The translations under genes were made by a program, and so were the position numbers. From contig JAJXXG010000149.1 in NCBI GenBank assembly GCA_021781255.1, forward strand, positions 1 to 7,466: a stretch of DNA of 7,466 bases, in the 5' to 3' direction. How positions within the stretch are numbered: position 1 is the stretch's first letter; each line of letters opens with the position of its first letter. Source of the stretch: Acidobacteriota bacterium (GTDB lineage: Bacteria > Acidobacteriota > Terriglobia > Terriglobales > Acidobacteriaceae). Positions 1 through 7,187 of this stretch are shown here, one piece after another. The notes below the pieces were generated by a model. It saw only the letters and a program-made list of their open reading frames with translations. It did no database searches and was not told the origin of the DNA.

Positions 1-267
1 ACTACTGCAACAGGTAACACCTTCCCAGTCGGGAACGAAGGCGAACCAGTCGGCAAGCCCGGATCAAAGAACACCACTTTGATTCGAGGAATGCCACATG
101 GCACAGACACAGCTTGTCGATATGATTCAGCCGCTGTGCACCGAAAGATTTACGGCGAAGCATTGAAAAGCGCCGCAATCCAGTTCTTTAAGCCAAAAGG
201 CAACAGCCTGGAGATTCCAACATATAAGGGGCGTTCTATTTTCGATTTTCACCATCATCGAAAATAA
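1..267 (+). CDS. Unrecognised reading frame open from the left edge (possible 3' end of a gene)
   Basis: This frame has no stop from base 1 to the TAA at 265-267, giving 88 sense codons. If it is a gene, its start probably lies outside the window. A TTG at 79 or an ATG at 91 could start a shorter protein, but neither has a convincing ribosome-binding site. The product would be hydrophilic, without a visible signal peptide or membrane segment, and would end in a basic, histidine-rich tail (FDFHHHRK). I recognise no family. The DNA is more AT-rich than the genes to the right, so it could also be non-coding or a decayed remnant. A competing frame, open from base 2 to a TGA at 80-82, would give a Ser/Gln/Thr/Pro-rich C-terminal tail and could instead be the true end of an upstream gene. 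The identity is unknown and confidence is low. Confidence 0.22.
   Translation, partial: TTATGNTFPVGNEGEPVGKPGSKNTTLIRGMPHGTDTACRYDSAAVHRKIYGEALKSAAIQFFKPKGNSLEIPTYKGRSIFDFHHHRK
237..266. repeat. AT-rich 10-bp perfect inverted repeat upstream of the phosphoesterase gene
   Basis: The arms TATTTTCGAT (237-246) and ATCGAAAATA (257-266) are exact reverse complements around a 10-base spacer. The right arm runs into the TAA that closes the left-edge reading frame. No T-tract follows on the plus strand, so it is a poor rho-independent terminator. It lies about 50 bases upstream of the next start codon, so it could be an operator-like site or a weak mRNA hairpin. The symmetry is seen directly; any function is inference. 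Confidence 0.4.
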
Positions 268-316
268 CGGGTGCGGCTATCAGCGCGAGCTGAAACGCCT
301 GTATAGGGATGCAACC

Positions 317-3037
317 GTGTGTTCATGTTCGGTCTGCATAATGATTTCAATGAAAAAATGCCGTGTTGGACTCTTCAGCTTCGCTCTCCTGTTTTCTGGC
401 CTTCTCAACTCTGCCGGATTTGCTCAGACCGGGGTCACGGCCGTTCTCCCCAATGGGCGTGAGATTCATCCGGCCGGCTCCTGGATTCCACTCGCGCCCT
501 ATCCGTTCGCGCTCGCTGTACGGCCCGACGGAAACCAGATCGCCGCGCCCTCCATCGGCTTTCCCTTCGCGCTGAACGTTGTTGATGAACCGGGAAGCGA
601 TCGTCCGAAGGTACTCAGGATGCCGCCCAGGCACGACAACGATCCCGGCATCGAAGTGCACGCCGGTCTTGGCTACTCGCCTGACGGCAAGCTGCTTTAT
701 GTGGCTACGGGAGATTCCGGCAAGGTTCGCGCCTATCGCACGAGCGACTGGACGAGGGCCGGTGAGGTACCGCTGGACGGGGAGCTTGAAGGTAAGGACT
801 ACGCCGGCAGCTTCGCTGCAACCCTGACCGTTTCTGCCGATGGCCGCCGCATTTACGTGCTCGACCAGGGCAACTGGCGCGTTGTGGTCCTGGATGCAGC
901 GCAGTTGAAGGTGATTGCGAGCGCGCCTACAGGAGCAGAGCCCTTCGGCATGGCGATTGCCCCGGATGGCAAGCGGATGTATGTGACGAACACCGGGATG
1001 TTCGAGTACAAGACCATCCCGGGCGCGGATGCCAACGATCCCCTGCGCAGCGGTTTGCACTTTCCAGCCTTCGGGTATCCGTCGAAAGAAGCGCGGCTGG
1101 GGACGATCGCGGAAGGCAGGAAGATTCCCGGGCTCGGAGATGAGAACTCCACCTTCGGCAGTTCGCTGTGGACGTACGACATCAGCGATCCCGCTCATCC
1201 GAAGGTGTCGGCGAAGCTGCGGTTGGGCGCAAAAATCGTGGAGGCGCGCGGTGGCGTCGTAGGCGGAGCCGCGCCAACTGGCGTTGCCGCAGACGGGGAC
1301 GCCGTTTACGTTGCGCTTGCCCATGACGACGAAGTTGTGAAGCTGGACGCGGCGGGAAAGCAGGTGATTGCTGAAGTAGAGCTGTCGCCGTTCCATGGAG
1401 CGCGATTCGACGACGCGGCAGGGCGGCCGCTTCGCGGAGTGATGCCCAGCGGGATAGCTGTGCGCGACGGCCGTGTCTATGTGGCAGAGTCCGGCATTGA
1501 TGCGGTGGGGATTGTGGATGCCACGACCATGATGGCGATCGGCCACATCCCGGTCGGATGGAATCCATCGGCGCTTGCGCTGGCGTCCGACGGAAAGACG
1601 CTGTATGTGATCAACACCAAAGGCAAGGGGGCGGGGCCGAACGGCGGTCAGCAGCACAAGCCCGATCAGCCTTCATACATCGGGTCGCTTGAACTCGGTA
1701 GTCTCAGCGTTCTCCACCTTGATACCCTGCCCGCTGCCGACAACCTCACGCAAACCGTTGTTGAGGGCAACATGGCAGCGCTTGCCAACCGTCCTGCTCT
1801 GCCGCGGGTCAAGCACTGTTTCCTTGTGATTCGTGAAAATCGCACCTACGATGAGCTCCTGGGTGACGTGCGCGGGGCCAACGGAGACCCATCGCTGGCC
1901 CGCTATGGAATGGACGGATGGGCCGCGGAAGACGGGGCCGCAACGCATTTGCATGTGACGCCGGACCTGCACGCGCTGGTTACCCGCTTTGCGATGAGCG
2001 ATAACTATTACGTTGACTCCGACGTCTCAGCGGACGGGCACCGCTGGGTGGTGGGGATCGATCCAACGCCGTTCTTCAATACGGCGTGGACATCGAACTA
2101 CGGCGGCAGGCGGCATGACGATACATTTGCGGCGCAGCCCGGAAGGCGCGCCTTGTTTGGCGGCGCCGATGCGCCCATGCCGGAAGACGAACCACAGTTC
2201 GGGTCGCTCTGGGAGCACATTGCCGCAGGAGTGAGGCACTCGCAGGGCATTCTCAACTACGGAGAGGGCCTCGAACTGGAGGGGAGTCACGAAATGGCGG
2301 GAGCAGAGCCCGAGGGACAGCGCCTGTTTCTGAATGCCCCCTTGCCGAAGCCGGTGTTTGAGTCCACGGACCGCCGTTATCCTACGTTCAACCTCGGTAT
2401 CCCAGACCAGTTCCGCGCCACGGAGTTCGAGCGCGATTTTCGCCGCAGGCTCGCGGCAGGCACGGTGCCGGCGCTGATTGTGATTCGGCTGCCGAATGAT
2501 CATACGATGGATCCTCGACCCGGAGACGGCTATCCCTACCGCGCATCCTATGTCGCCGATAACGATCTGGCGCTGGGCCGGATCGTGGCATTTCTTTCCA
2601 GGACTTCGATCTGGAAAGATTCCGCCCTGTTTGTGACGGAGGACGATGCGCAAGGTGGCGTCGATCACGTAGATGCGCACCGCAGCCTCCTGCTGGTCGC
2701 CAGTCCGTGGGTCAAGCCTGGAGCCGTCAGCCACGAGCACGCCAGCATGGGCTCCATCACCCGCACCATCGACGAACTGCTCGGCCTGGGTTCCTTGAAC
2801 CTGGAGGATGCGCTCGCAGGAGAGATTGGCGGCATCTTCGATGATCATGCGCACATGGAGCCGTTCGCCGCGGCACCCGCCGATCCGCGTGTCTTTGTTG
2901 CGGCGAAAGCGCGCTTTGCACGTCCTAAAACCAGGCGGGAGGCAGCCGCGCTTCGCGATGTGGACGACGCGGATGCGATTCGAGAGCAACTCGAAAAATC
3001 GTCGGGCCAGTTGCGGCGGAAGAAGAGCGACGATTGA
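317..3037 (+). CDS. Secreted YncE-type beta-propeller / phosphoesterase (alkaline phosphatase superfamily) fusion protein
   Basis: This is a two-domain exported protein of 906 codons, matching the class usually named bifunctional YncE family protein/alkaline phosphatase family protein. Residues 12-37 form a Sec signal peptide (basic MKK, hydrophobic core, likely cleavage after GFA-36). Residues about 45-480 are a YVTN/YncE beta-propeller with repeated blade motifs: SPDGKLLYV (121), SADGRRIYV (173), APDGKRMYV (215) and ASDGKTLYV (423). From about 498 a phosphoesterase domain (PF04185-like) begins with VKHCFLVIRENRTYDE. The Glu507-Asn508 pair matches the metal-binding EN of AcpA and phospholipase C relatives. 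DNYYVDSDVSADGHRW (562-577), PNDH (726-729) and EDDAQGGVDHVDAHR (775-789) probably supply further metal ligands and the nucleophile (Ser571 is my guess). The C-terminus is charged. The substrate cannot be read from sequence; phosphate monoesters or diesters are plausible. Start: GTG 317 has AGGGA seven bases upstream, whereas ATG 341 or ATG 350 gives a more typical signal peptide but no ribosome-binding site. Function class is confident; the exact start is not. Confidence 0.93.
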   Translation: MCSCSVCIMISMKKCRVGLFSFALLFSGLLNSAGFAQTGVTAVLPNGREIHPAGSWIPLAPYPFALAVRPDGNQIAAPSIGFPFALNVVDEPGSDRPKVLRMPPRHDNDPGIEVHAGLGYSPDGKLLYVATGDSGKVRAYRTSDWTRAGEVPLDGELEGKDYAGSFAATLTVSADGRRIYVLDQGNWRVVVLDAAQLKVIASAPTGAEPFGMAIAPDGKRMYVTNTGMFEYKTIPGADANDPLRSGLHFPAFGYPSKEARLGTIAEGRKIPGLGDENSTFGSSLWTYDISDPAHPKVSAKLRLGAKIVEARGGVVGGAAPTGVAADGDAVYVALAHDDEVVKLDAAGKQVIAEVELSPFHGARFDDAAGRPLRGVMPSGIAVRDGRVYVAESGIDAVGIVDATTMMAIGHIPVGWNPSALALASDGKTLYVINTKGKGAGPNGGQQHKPDQPSYIGSLELGSLSVLHLDTLPAADNLTQTVVEGNMAALANRPALPRVKHCFLVIRENRTYDELLGDVRGANGDPSLARYGMDGWAAEDGAATHLHVTPDLHALVTRFAMSDNYYVDSDVSADGHRWVVGIDPTPFFNTAWTSNYGGRRHDDTFAAQPGRRALFGGADAPMPEDEPQFGSLWEHIAAGVRHSQGILNYGEGLELEGSHEMAGAEPEGQRLFLNAPLPKPVFESTDRRYPTFNLGIPDQFRATEFERDFRRRLAAGTVPALIVIRLPNDHTMDPRPGDGYPYRASYVADNDLALGRIVAFLSRTSIWKDSALFVTEDDAQGGVDHVDAHRSLLLVASPWVKPGAVSHEHASMGSITRTIDELLGLGSLNLEDALAGEIGGIFDDHAHMEPFAAAPADPRVFVAAKARFARPKTRREAAALRDVDDADAIREQLEKSSGQLRRKKSDD

Positions 3038-3047
3038 TGAATAGCAT

Positions 3048-3080
3048 GTGATCCGGTGTGTTCACTCAACACCGGATCAC
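3048..3080 (+). terminator. Hairpin after the phosphoesterase gene, probable terminator
   Basis: GTGATCCGGTGT (3048-3059) pairs perfectly with ACACCGGATCAC (3069-3080) around a 9-base loop, starting ten bases after the TGA. The stem is strong, but the sequence that follows (GTTCTTC) is only moderately T-rich and has no uninterrupted T run. It is therefore either an imperfect intrinsic terminator or an mRNA 3'-end stabilising hairpin. Some read-through into the receptor gene cannot be excluded. Confidence 0.6.
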
Positions 3081-3303
3081 GTTCTTCACAGCATTTGACG
3101 GATTTTCAAGATTCCTTAACAGCCCATATCTAGACGCTTAATGCATCTCCTCTAATTTGGTTCTGTAACACAGTCCAAAACAAGCATCTTCTCTCGGCCT
3201 TGAGGATTCCACTCGCGTTGAGATCCCTCTATGCTCGGATCCCATCACCCCTCATTCAAAGGCATCCCCGCACCCTCATGGGGGCCAGTCTTGAACGTAC
3301 TTC
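3081..3303 (+). other. Intergenic leader upstream of the TonB-receptor gene
   Basis: This stretch is relatively AT-rich up to about 3180 and probably holds the receptor promoter. TTGACG at 3095-3100 resembles a sigma-70 -35 box, but I find no good -10 hexamer 16-18 bases downstream. A short interrupted palindrome, CTGT-AAC-ACAG, lies at 3163-3173. The frame in which the receptor is read stays open back to an ATG at 3231, but the strong ribosome-binding site at 3304 argues that 3231-3317 is untranslated. I see no recognisable riboswitch. Confidence 0.3.
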
Positions 3304-3309
3304 AGGAGG
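3304..3309 (+). promoter_or_regulatory. Shine-Dalgarno site that fixes the receptor start
   Basis: A perfect AGGAGG lies eight bases upstream of the ATG at 3318. This selects 3318 over the in-frame ATG at 3231, which would add 29 residues ahead of the signal peptide and spoil its N-terminal placement. Confidence 0.85.
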
Positions 3310-3317
3310 CAGTATCT

Positions 3318-6300
3318 ATGTACAGCAACATGCATCTTGTACAAAAACGGCGCTGGTCATGGGCGTTTCTCGCCCTGCTGCTCGCTCTACTCGGAGCAGG
3401 CAGATCCGGCTGGGCGCAGTCGACCCAGGGCTCGATCATCGGCGCCGTGAAGGATTCGGCCGGAGCGCTCGTGCAGCGTGCGACCGTCACTCTCACGAAT
3501 ACAGACGAAGGCATAACGCGCGTCACTCAGTCGAATGCCGGTGGCGACTATCGCTTTGTCGACGTGAAGGCCGGCCATTATTCGATCCAGGTATCCGCGA
3601 CCGGATTCAATCAGTGGTCCGTAACCGCCGTAAACCTGGCTGTGCGCCAGGAGTTGCGCGTCGACGTGCAACTCTCGATTGGTGCGGTTCAACAGTCGGT
3701 GCAGGTATCCGGCGATGCCGTGAGTGCTATTGAAACCGACTCGCCAACCATTAGCGGAACCTTTACGGCCAGCGACGCAACCGATCTGCCCGTGAATACG
3801 CGCGCCAGCTTCAGCGGCACAAGCGCGTCCGCCATCCTGGGCGCGCTGCCCGGCGTGCAGGACGACAGCTCCGGCATTTCTCTGCAAGGCGCTCTGCCCT
3901 ACCAGACAGAAGTGACGGTGGACGGCATTACGCTCAAGAACCCTGCGGGAGGCGGATACATCGGAAATGCGTTCCCCTCGACCGAATCCATCGCTGAAAT
4001 TCGCGCGGATGGCGTGCTGGTAAATGCCGAGTATGGCGACCCCGGCCAGATCGTGGTGACAACCAAGGGCGGCAGCAACACACTGCACGGGTCGGGCTTC
4101 TGGTACTACCAGAGCTCCGCGTTTGACGCCATCCCCTATACCTATCCGACAACCGTCACCAAGGCAAGTGTTCACGGCGACACCTTTGGTGGAAGCCTGG
4201 GCGGTCCGGTTGTGATTCCGCACTTCTATAACGGGCACAACAAAACCTTCTTCTATGGCGCATACGAGGGATGGCGGCACCCCGCGCAGACCACGCTTCT
4301 GGAGAAGGTGCCGAGCACGCTGATGAAGCAGGGCGACTTCTCCAAATACAGCTCGACGGGCTTCACCGGCCTCAGGAACCCCTTTACGGGCGGAAGCTAC
4401 GGCACCACCATTCCCACATCGAATCTGAGCGGAATCGCGGTCAACACCCTGAAGCAGTTCTATCCCGATCCCAACATCGGCGATCCCAGCATCTACACCG
4501 ACGACAACGTAGCGAACTACCAGAGAAACGTGGATGCGAGCGGTCGCTCCAACCAGTTCGATGTGCGTGGTGATCAGTATCTCGGCGTCAACCAGAAGTT
4601 CCTCATCTGGGGCCGCTTCACATGGAAGAACTTCCCCACCAATAGCCCGCAGAACCTCAACCTTCCGTCGTCGGTTTACAACAGCCAGAGCCGCGTATTG
4701 AAAGTAGATACGAACTGGACCATTGCACCCAGCCTTATCAATGAGGGCGGATTTGGCTTCACCCGCTACATTTCGGGCGGAAGCAACGGCTTCAACGGCC
4801 TGGCCTGGACCAACCAGCAGGGGTGGCAGGGGCTGCAGAACCTGTTCTTCAACGGCGTTCCCGAGATGGACTTCAATAATCTGCAGAGCCTGAATGCCGA
4901 TCGCCTGACCAGTCTGAGCAAGTCATTTACCTACGAATACAGCGACACGTTGATCTGGACCAAGGGCAATCACACCATGAAGTTTGGCGTAGATATCCAG
5001 AAGCTGGAGGCAATTTCCCCGCTGGGCTTTAACGGCGCCGACAACTACGGCACCTACACCTTCAACACCAGCGGCAGCGAGGGCATGTTCACCGGCGTGG
5101 ACTTCGCCGACTTCCTGCTCGGAATGCCCAACCAGACCTTCTACGACGTGGTACGCCAGGACAACGATGGTCTGTCGGCTCACTATAACGCCTTTGCGCA
5201 GGATGAATGGCGCGTGAGCCCGCGCCTGACGCTTTCATATGGCCTGCGCTACGAACTCCACCCCGGCTACTATGATCGCTATGGCGATATCGGCAACTTT
5301 GATCCGACGCTCGCATTATCGGGTCGTGTGCTTTATCCGCAGGGCAAGCAGGATCTGCTGGCTCAGGGATACCTTGCAAGCGCAAACGCCTGCGATCCCG
5401 ACGGCGTAACCGCCACCAACTCAGCCACCATTCATGGCGCGCCCTGCATGCCGGTTGAAGGCAACAGCACCGCTGGCTATCCTGTGGGACTGAAGAAGTA
5501 TCCTCACCTGCGATTCATGCCCCGCTTCGGATTTGCGTATCGTCCGTTCGCCAATGACAAGTGGGCGATCCGCGGCGGATTCAGTATCTACAACATCAAC
5601 ATGCTCGGCTCAAGCTTCTATTCGCTGACGGGCACGCTGCAGGCGTACACGCAGCAGTACACCAATTCCTACAACTCCACCACGCACGCAATCGGCTATC
5701 AATGGCCAAATATCGATCAGGGCGCCGGCGGGAACGGCTGTACAAACTGCTATGGCACGGACTACTTTGGCACCGCGAACAGCGTGAATTGGAAAGATCC
5801 CTACACCGAACAGTGGGCGCTGAGCATCGATCACGACTTTGGCGCGGGATACGCCGGACGCGTAACCTACATCGGTTCGGGAACGCGTCACCTGGTCTGG
5901 GCGCCGGATGAGAATACGCTCCCGTTCTCGACCACGGTGTCAGCTTTCAACGCGCCGATTGCTTCACGGCGATTCCCCAACTGGGGCCGCATCTACACCC
6001 GCGACACCAGCGCCAACGAGAGCTACAACTCGCTCCAGATCGAAGGCGATCATCGCCTTCAGCACGGCTTGGAGCTCCACTCGACCTTTACCTGGGCCAG
6101 GAACCTCGCCGACAACCAGGGCCCCTCCAGTTCCGGCTTCGGCGGAGAAGGCGGTGGACAACGTTCCACGTCGATCCTCGACCGGCATGCCGACTTCGGT
6201 AACGCCTATGGAACACGGCGTCTCCGCTGGAATACCACTGGCATCTACGCTCTGCCTTTCGGCCGCGGTCGCCTGTTCGGTGCAAAAGTGAACCATGCCA

Positions 6301-6920
6301 CCGACTTGATCCTTGGAGGGTGGCAGCTCTCGTCCATCCTCACCGTTCAAACCGGCCCCTACGTCACGCCCTTTTTCCCCAGTGGCCAGGGCGATCCCTC
6401 GGGCACAGGATCAGGCCTCAACGGGCTCGCGGGAGATGGCACCGGCAGCTTTGACGGCGGCCACGCCAGCCAGCACCCCGATCAGTTGCCTGGAGTAAGC
6501 ATCAACCCCCGCGGCAAGAACCGGCTCAAATGGACGAATGCAGCGGCGTTTGCTTGTCCGGGCGATCCCAGTTGGACGGTGGGAAATTCCTGCACCACGG
6601 GCGCCGGATTCGATCCACTAACCGGTGCGCCTCGCAGCGCTCATCCGCTTCCGATCGGCCGATTCGGCAATAGCAAGGTGGGTTCGGTGGAAGGGCCCGG
6701 ATTGTTTAACTTGTCTGCCGGATTGAACAAAACGTTTGCCATTACGGAGCGGTTGCATCTGAGGGCTGAAGGAACCTTCACCAATGTTCTCAATCATGCG
6801 AACCTTGGCAATCCCAACATGAACCTAAGCTCGCCCAGTTTCGGACTCGTCACCAATTCCATCCAATCGGATTTCGGCGGCGCTCGAACCGGACAGGTGT
6901 CTGCTCGACTCGAGTTCTAA
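3318..6920 (+). CDS. TonB-dependent receptor-like outer-membrane protein with carboxypeptidase-regulatory-like domain (Oar-like)
   Basis: This is an outer-membrane beta-barrel of 1,200 residues, of the large Oar/TonB-receptor type expanded in Acidobacteriota. A signal peptide covers residues 1-34 (basic QKRR, leucine-rich core, cleavage near GWA-33). Residues about 37-130 form a carboxypeptidase-regulatory-like Ig-type fold (start QGSIIGAVKDSAGALV, followed by GGDYRFVDVKAGHYSIQV). A plug-like region follows at about 155-265, with LGALPGV, EVTVDGITLKNP (198) and IVVTTKGGSNTLHGSGFW (245). The rest is barrel, with typical pieces such as EWRVSPRLTLSYGLRYE (630), GGWQLSSILTVQTGP (about 1000) and FTNVLNHANLGNPN near the end. 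The C-terminus is GQVSARLEF; the final Phe fits the BamA-recognised beta-signal. The length is normal for the group and the frame is intact. I see no obvious TonB box between the signal peptide and the first domain. Six cysteines occur as three close pairs (692/710, 808/811, 1080/1092). The ligand is unknown; polysaccharide or peptide-like polymers are often suggested for relatives. The hydrolase gene upstream offers only weak context. Confidence 0.93.
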   Translation: MYSNMHLVQKRRWSWAFLALLLALLGAGRSGWAQSTQGSIIGAVKDSAGALVQRATVTLTNTDEGITRVTQSNAGGDYRFVDVKAGHYSIQVSATGFNQWSVTAVNLAVRQELRVDVQLSIGAVQQSVQVSGDAVSAIETDSPTISGTFTASDATDLPVNTRASFSGTSASAILGALPGVQDDSSGISLQGALPYQTEVTVDGITLKNPAGGGYIGNAFPSTESIAEIRADGVLVNAEYGDPGQIVVTTKGGSNTLHGSGFWYYQSSAFDAIPYTYPTTVTKASVHGDTFGGSLGGPVVIPHFYNGHNKTFFYGAYEGWRHPAQTTLLEKVPSTLMKQGDFSKYSSTGFTGLRNPFTGGSYGTTIPTSNLSGIAVNTLKQFYPDPNIGDPSIYTDDNVANYQRNVDASGRSNQFDVRGDQYLGVNQKFLIWGRFTWKNFPTNSPQNLNLPSSVYNSQSRVLKVDTNWTIAPSLINEGGFGFTRYISGGSNGFNGLAWTNQQGWQGLQNLFFNGVPEMDFNNLQSLNADRLTSLSKSFTYEYSDTLIWTKGNHTMKFGVDIQKLEAISPLGFNGADNYGTYTFNTSGSEGMFTGVDFADFLLGMPNQTFYDVVRQDNDGLSAHYNAFAQDEWRVSPRLTLSYGLRYELHPGYYDRYGDIGNFDPTLALSGRVLYPQGKQDLLAQGYLASANACDPDGVTATNSATIHGAPCMPVEGNSTAGYPVGLKKYPHLRFMPRFGFAYRPFANDKWAIRGGFSIYNINMLGSSFYSLTGTLQAYTQQYTNSYNSTTHAIGYQWPNIDQGAGGNGCTNCYGTDYFGTANSVNWKDPYTEQWALSIDHDFGAGYAGRVTYIGSGTRHLVWAPDENTLPFSTTVSAFNAPIASRRFPNWGRIYTRDTSANESYNSLQIEGDHRLQHGLELHSTFTWARNLADNQGPSSSGFGGEGGGQRSTSILDRHADFGNAYGTRRLRWNTTGIYALPFGRGRLFGAKVNHATDLILGGWQLSSILTVQTGPYVTPFFPSGQGDPSGTGSGLNGLAGDGTGSFDGGHASQHPDQLPGVSINPRGKNRLKWTNAAAFACPGDPSWTVGNSCTTGAGFDPLTGAPRSAHPLPIGRFGNSKVGSVEGPGLFNLSAGLNKTFAITERLHLRAEGTFTNVLNHANLGNPNMNLSSPSFGLVTNSIQSDFGGARTGQVSARLEF

Positions 6921-6938
6921 ACCACAAAGCACCTGCTG

Positions 6939-6975
6939 AAGGGCGGCCCGGATCCAGGATTCGGGCCGCCCTTTT
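6939..6975 (+). terminator. Rho-independent terminator of the receptor gene
   Basis: AAGGGCGGCCCG (6939-6950) pairs perfectly with CGGGCCGCCCTT (6962-6973). The stem extends inward through G-T, A-T and T-A pairs to a CCAGG loop. A TTTT run (6972-6975) closes the stem. It begins 18 bases after the TAA. On the minus strand only two T residues follow the stem, so it should act mainly on plus-strand transcription. Confidence 0.9.
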
Positions 6976-7187
6976 CACGTTCACTGCACTTTGATTCAAG
7001 GTAGCCCTTGGCACAGCCCGATTCATCGCGGCGGGTTAGGCGTCGCGGCGGACGAATGAGTGCTGTTCAACTGCGCGCATGGCGCAAACTCCTGCTCCGC
7101 GCGCTCGCGCAGCGCCTCTTTGCTGTGCATCCGCGGACGCATTGCCTTGTCTGTCAATCGCACGCTGGCGTTCCCCGGCAGCGCATT
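6976..7187. other. Convergent intergenic region
   Basis: I see no credible gene here. It holds a 9-bp direct repeat (TCGCGGCGG at 7026-7034 and 7043-7051) and a GC-rich inverted repeat (CTGCGCG at 7071-7077, CGCGCAG at 7106-7112). No hairpin with a T-tract oriented to end the minus-strand gene is apparent. Small frames on the plus strand (7060-7251 and 7079-7279) run into the antisense of the ASPIC/UnbV gene and look like shadows. Confidence 0.4.

Noticed and set aside
98..166. 22-codon frame starting at ATG 98
   Set aside because: It is too short, has no ribosome-binding site and no recognisable product.
347..1657. 436-codon open frame on the minus strand inside the phosphoesterase gene
   Set aside because: It is fully antisense to a clear propeller domain, lacks recognisable motifs and is rich in Arg, His and Ala. 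That is typical of shadow frames opposite GC-rich coding DNA.
2027..2989. 320-codon minus-strand frame opposite the phosphoesterase domain
   Set aside because: It is the same kind of shadow: no domain motifs, and the plus strand carries the conserved ENR, PNDH and EDDAQGG motifs.
3141..3155. Tiny leader frame (ATG CAT CTC CTC TAA) whose CTCCT could pair with the receptor's AGGAG
   Set aside because: It has only four sense codons and no ribosome-binding site. The complementarity is five bases over a distance of about 150, which is expected by chance.
3231..3317. Upstream in-frame ATG extension of the receptor (29 extra residues)
   Set aside because: The AGGAGG at 3304-3309 is correctly spaced for ATG 3318, and the signal peptide begins properly there.
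3387..4280. 297-codon minus-strand frame opposite the receptor N-terminal region
   Set aside because: It is antisense to the carboxypeptidase-regulatory-like and plug regions and has no recognisable features of its own.
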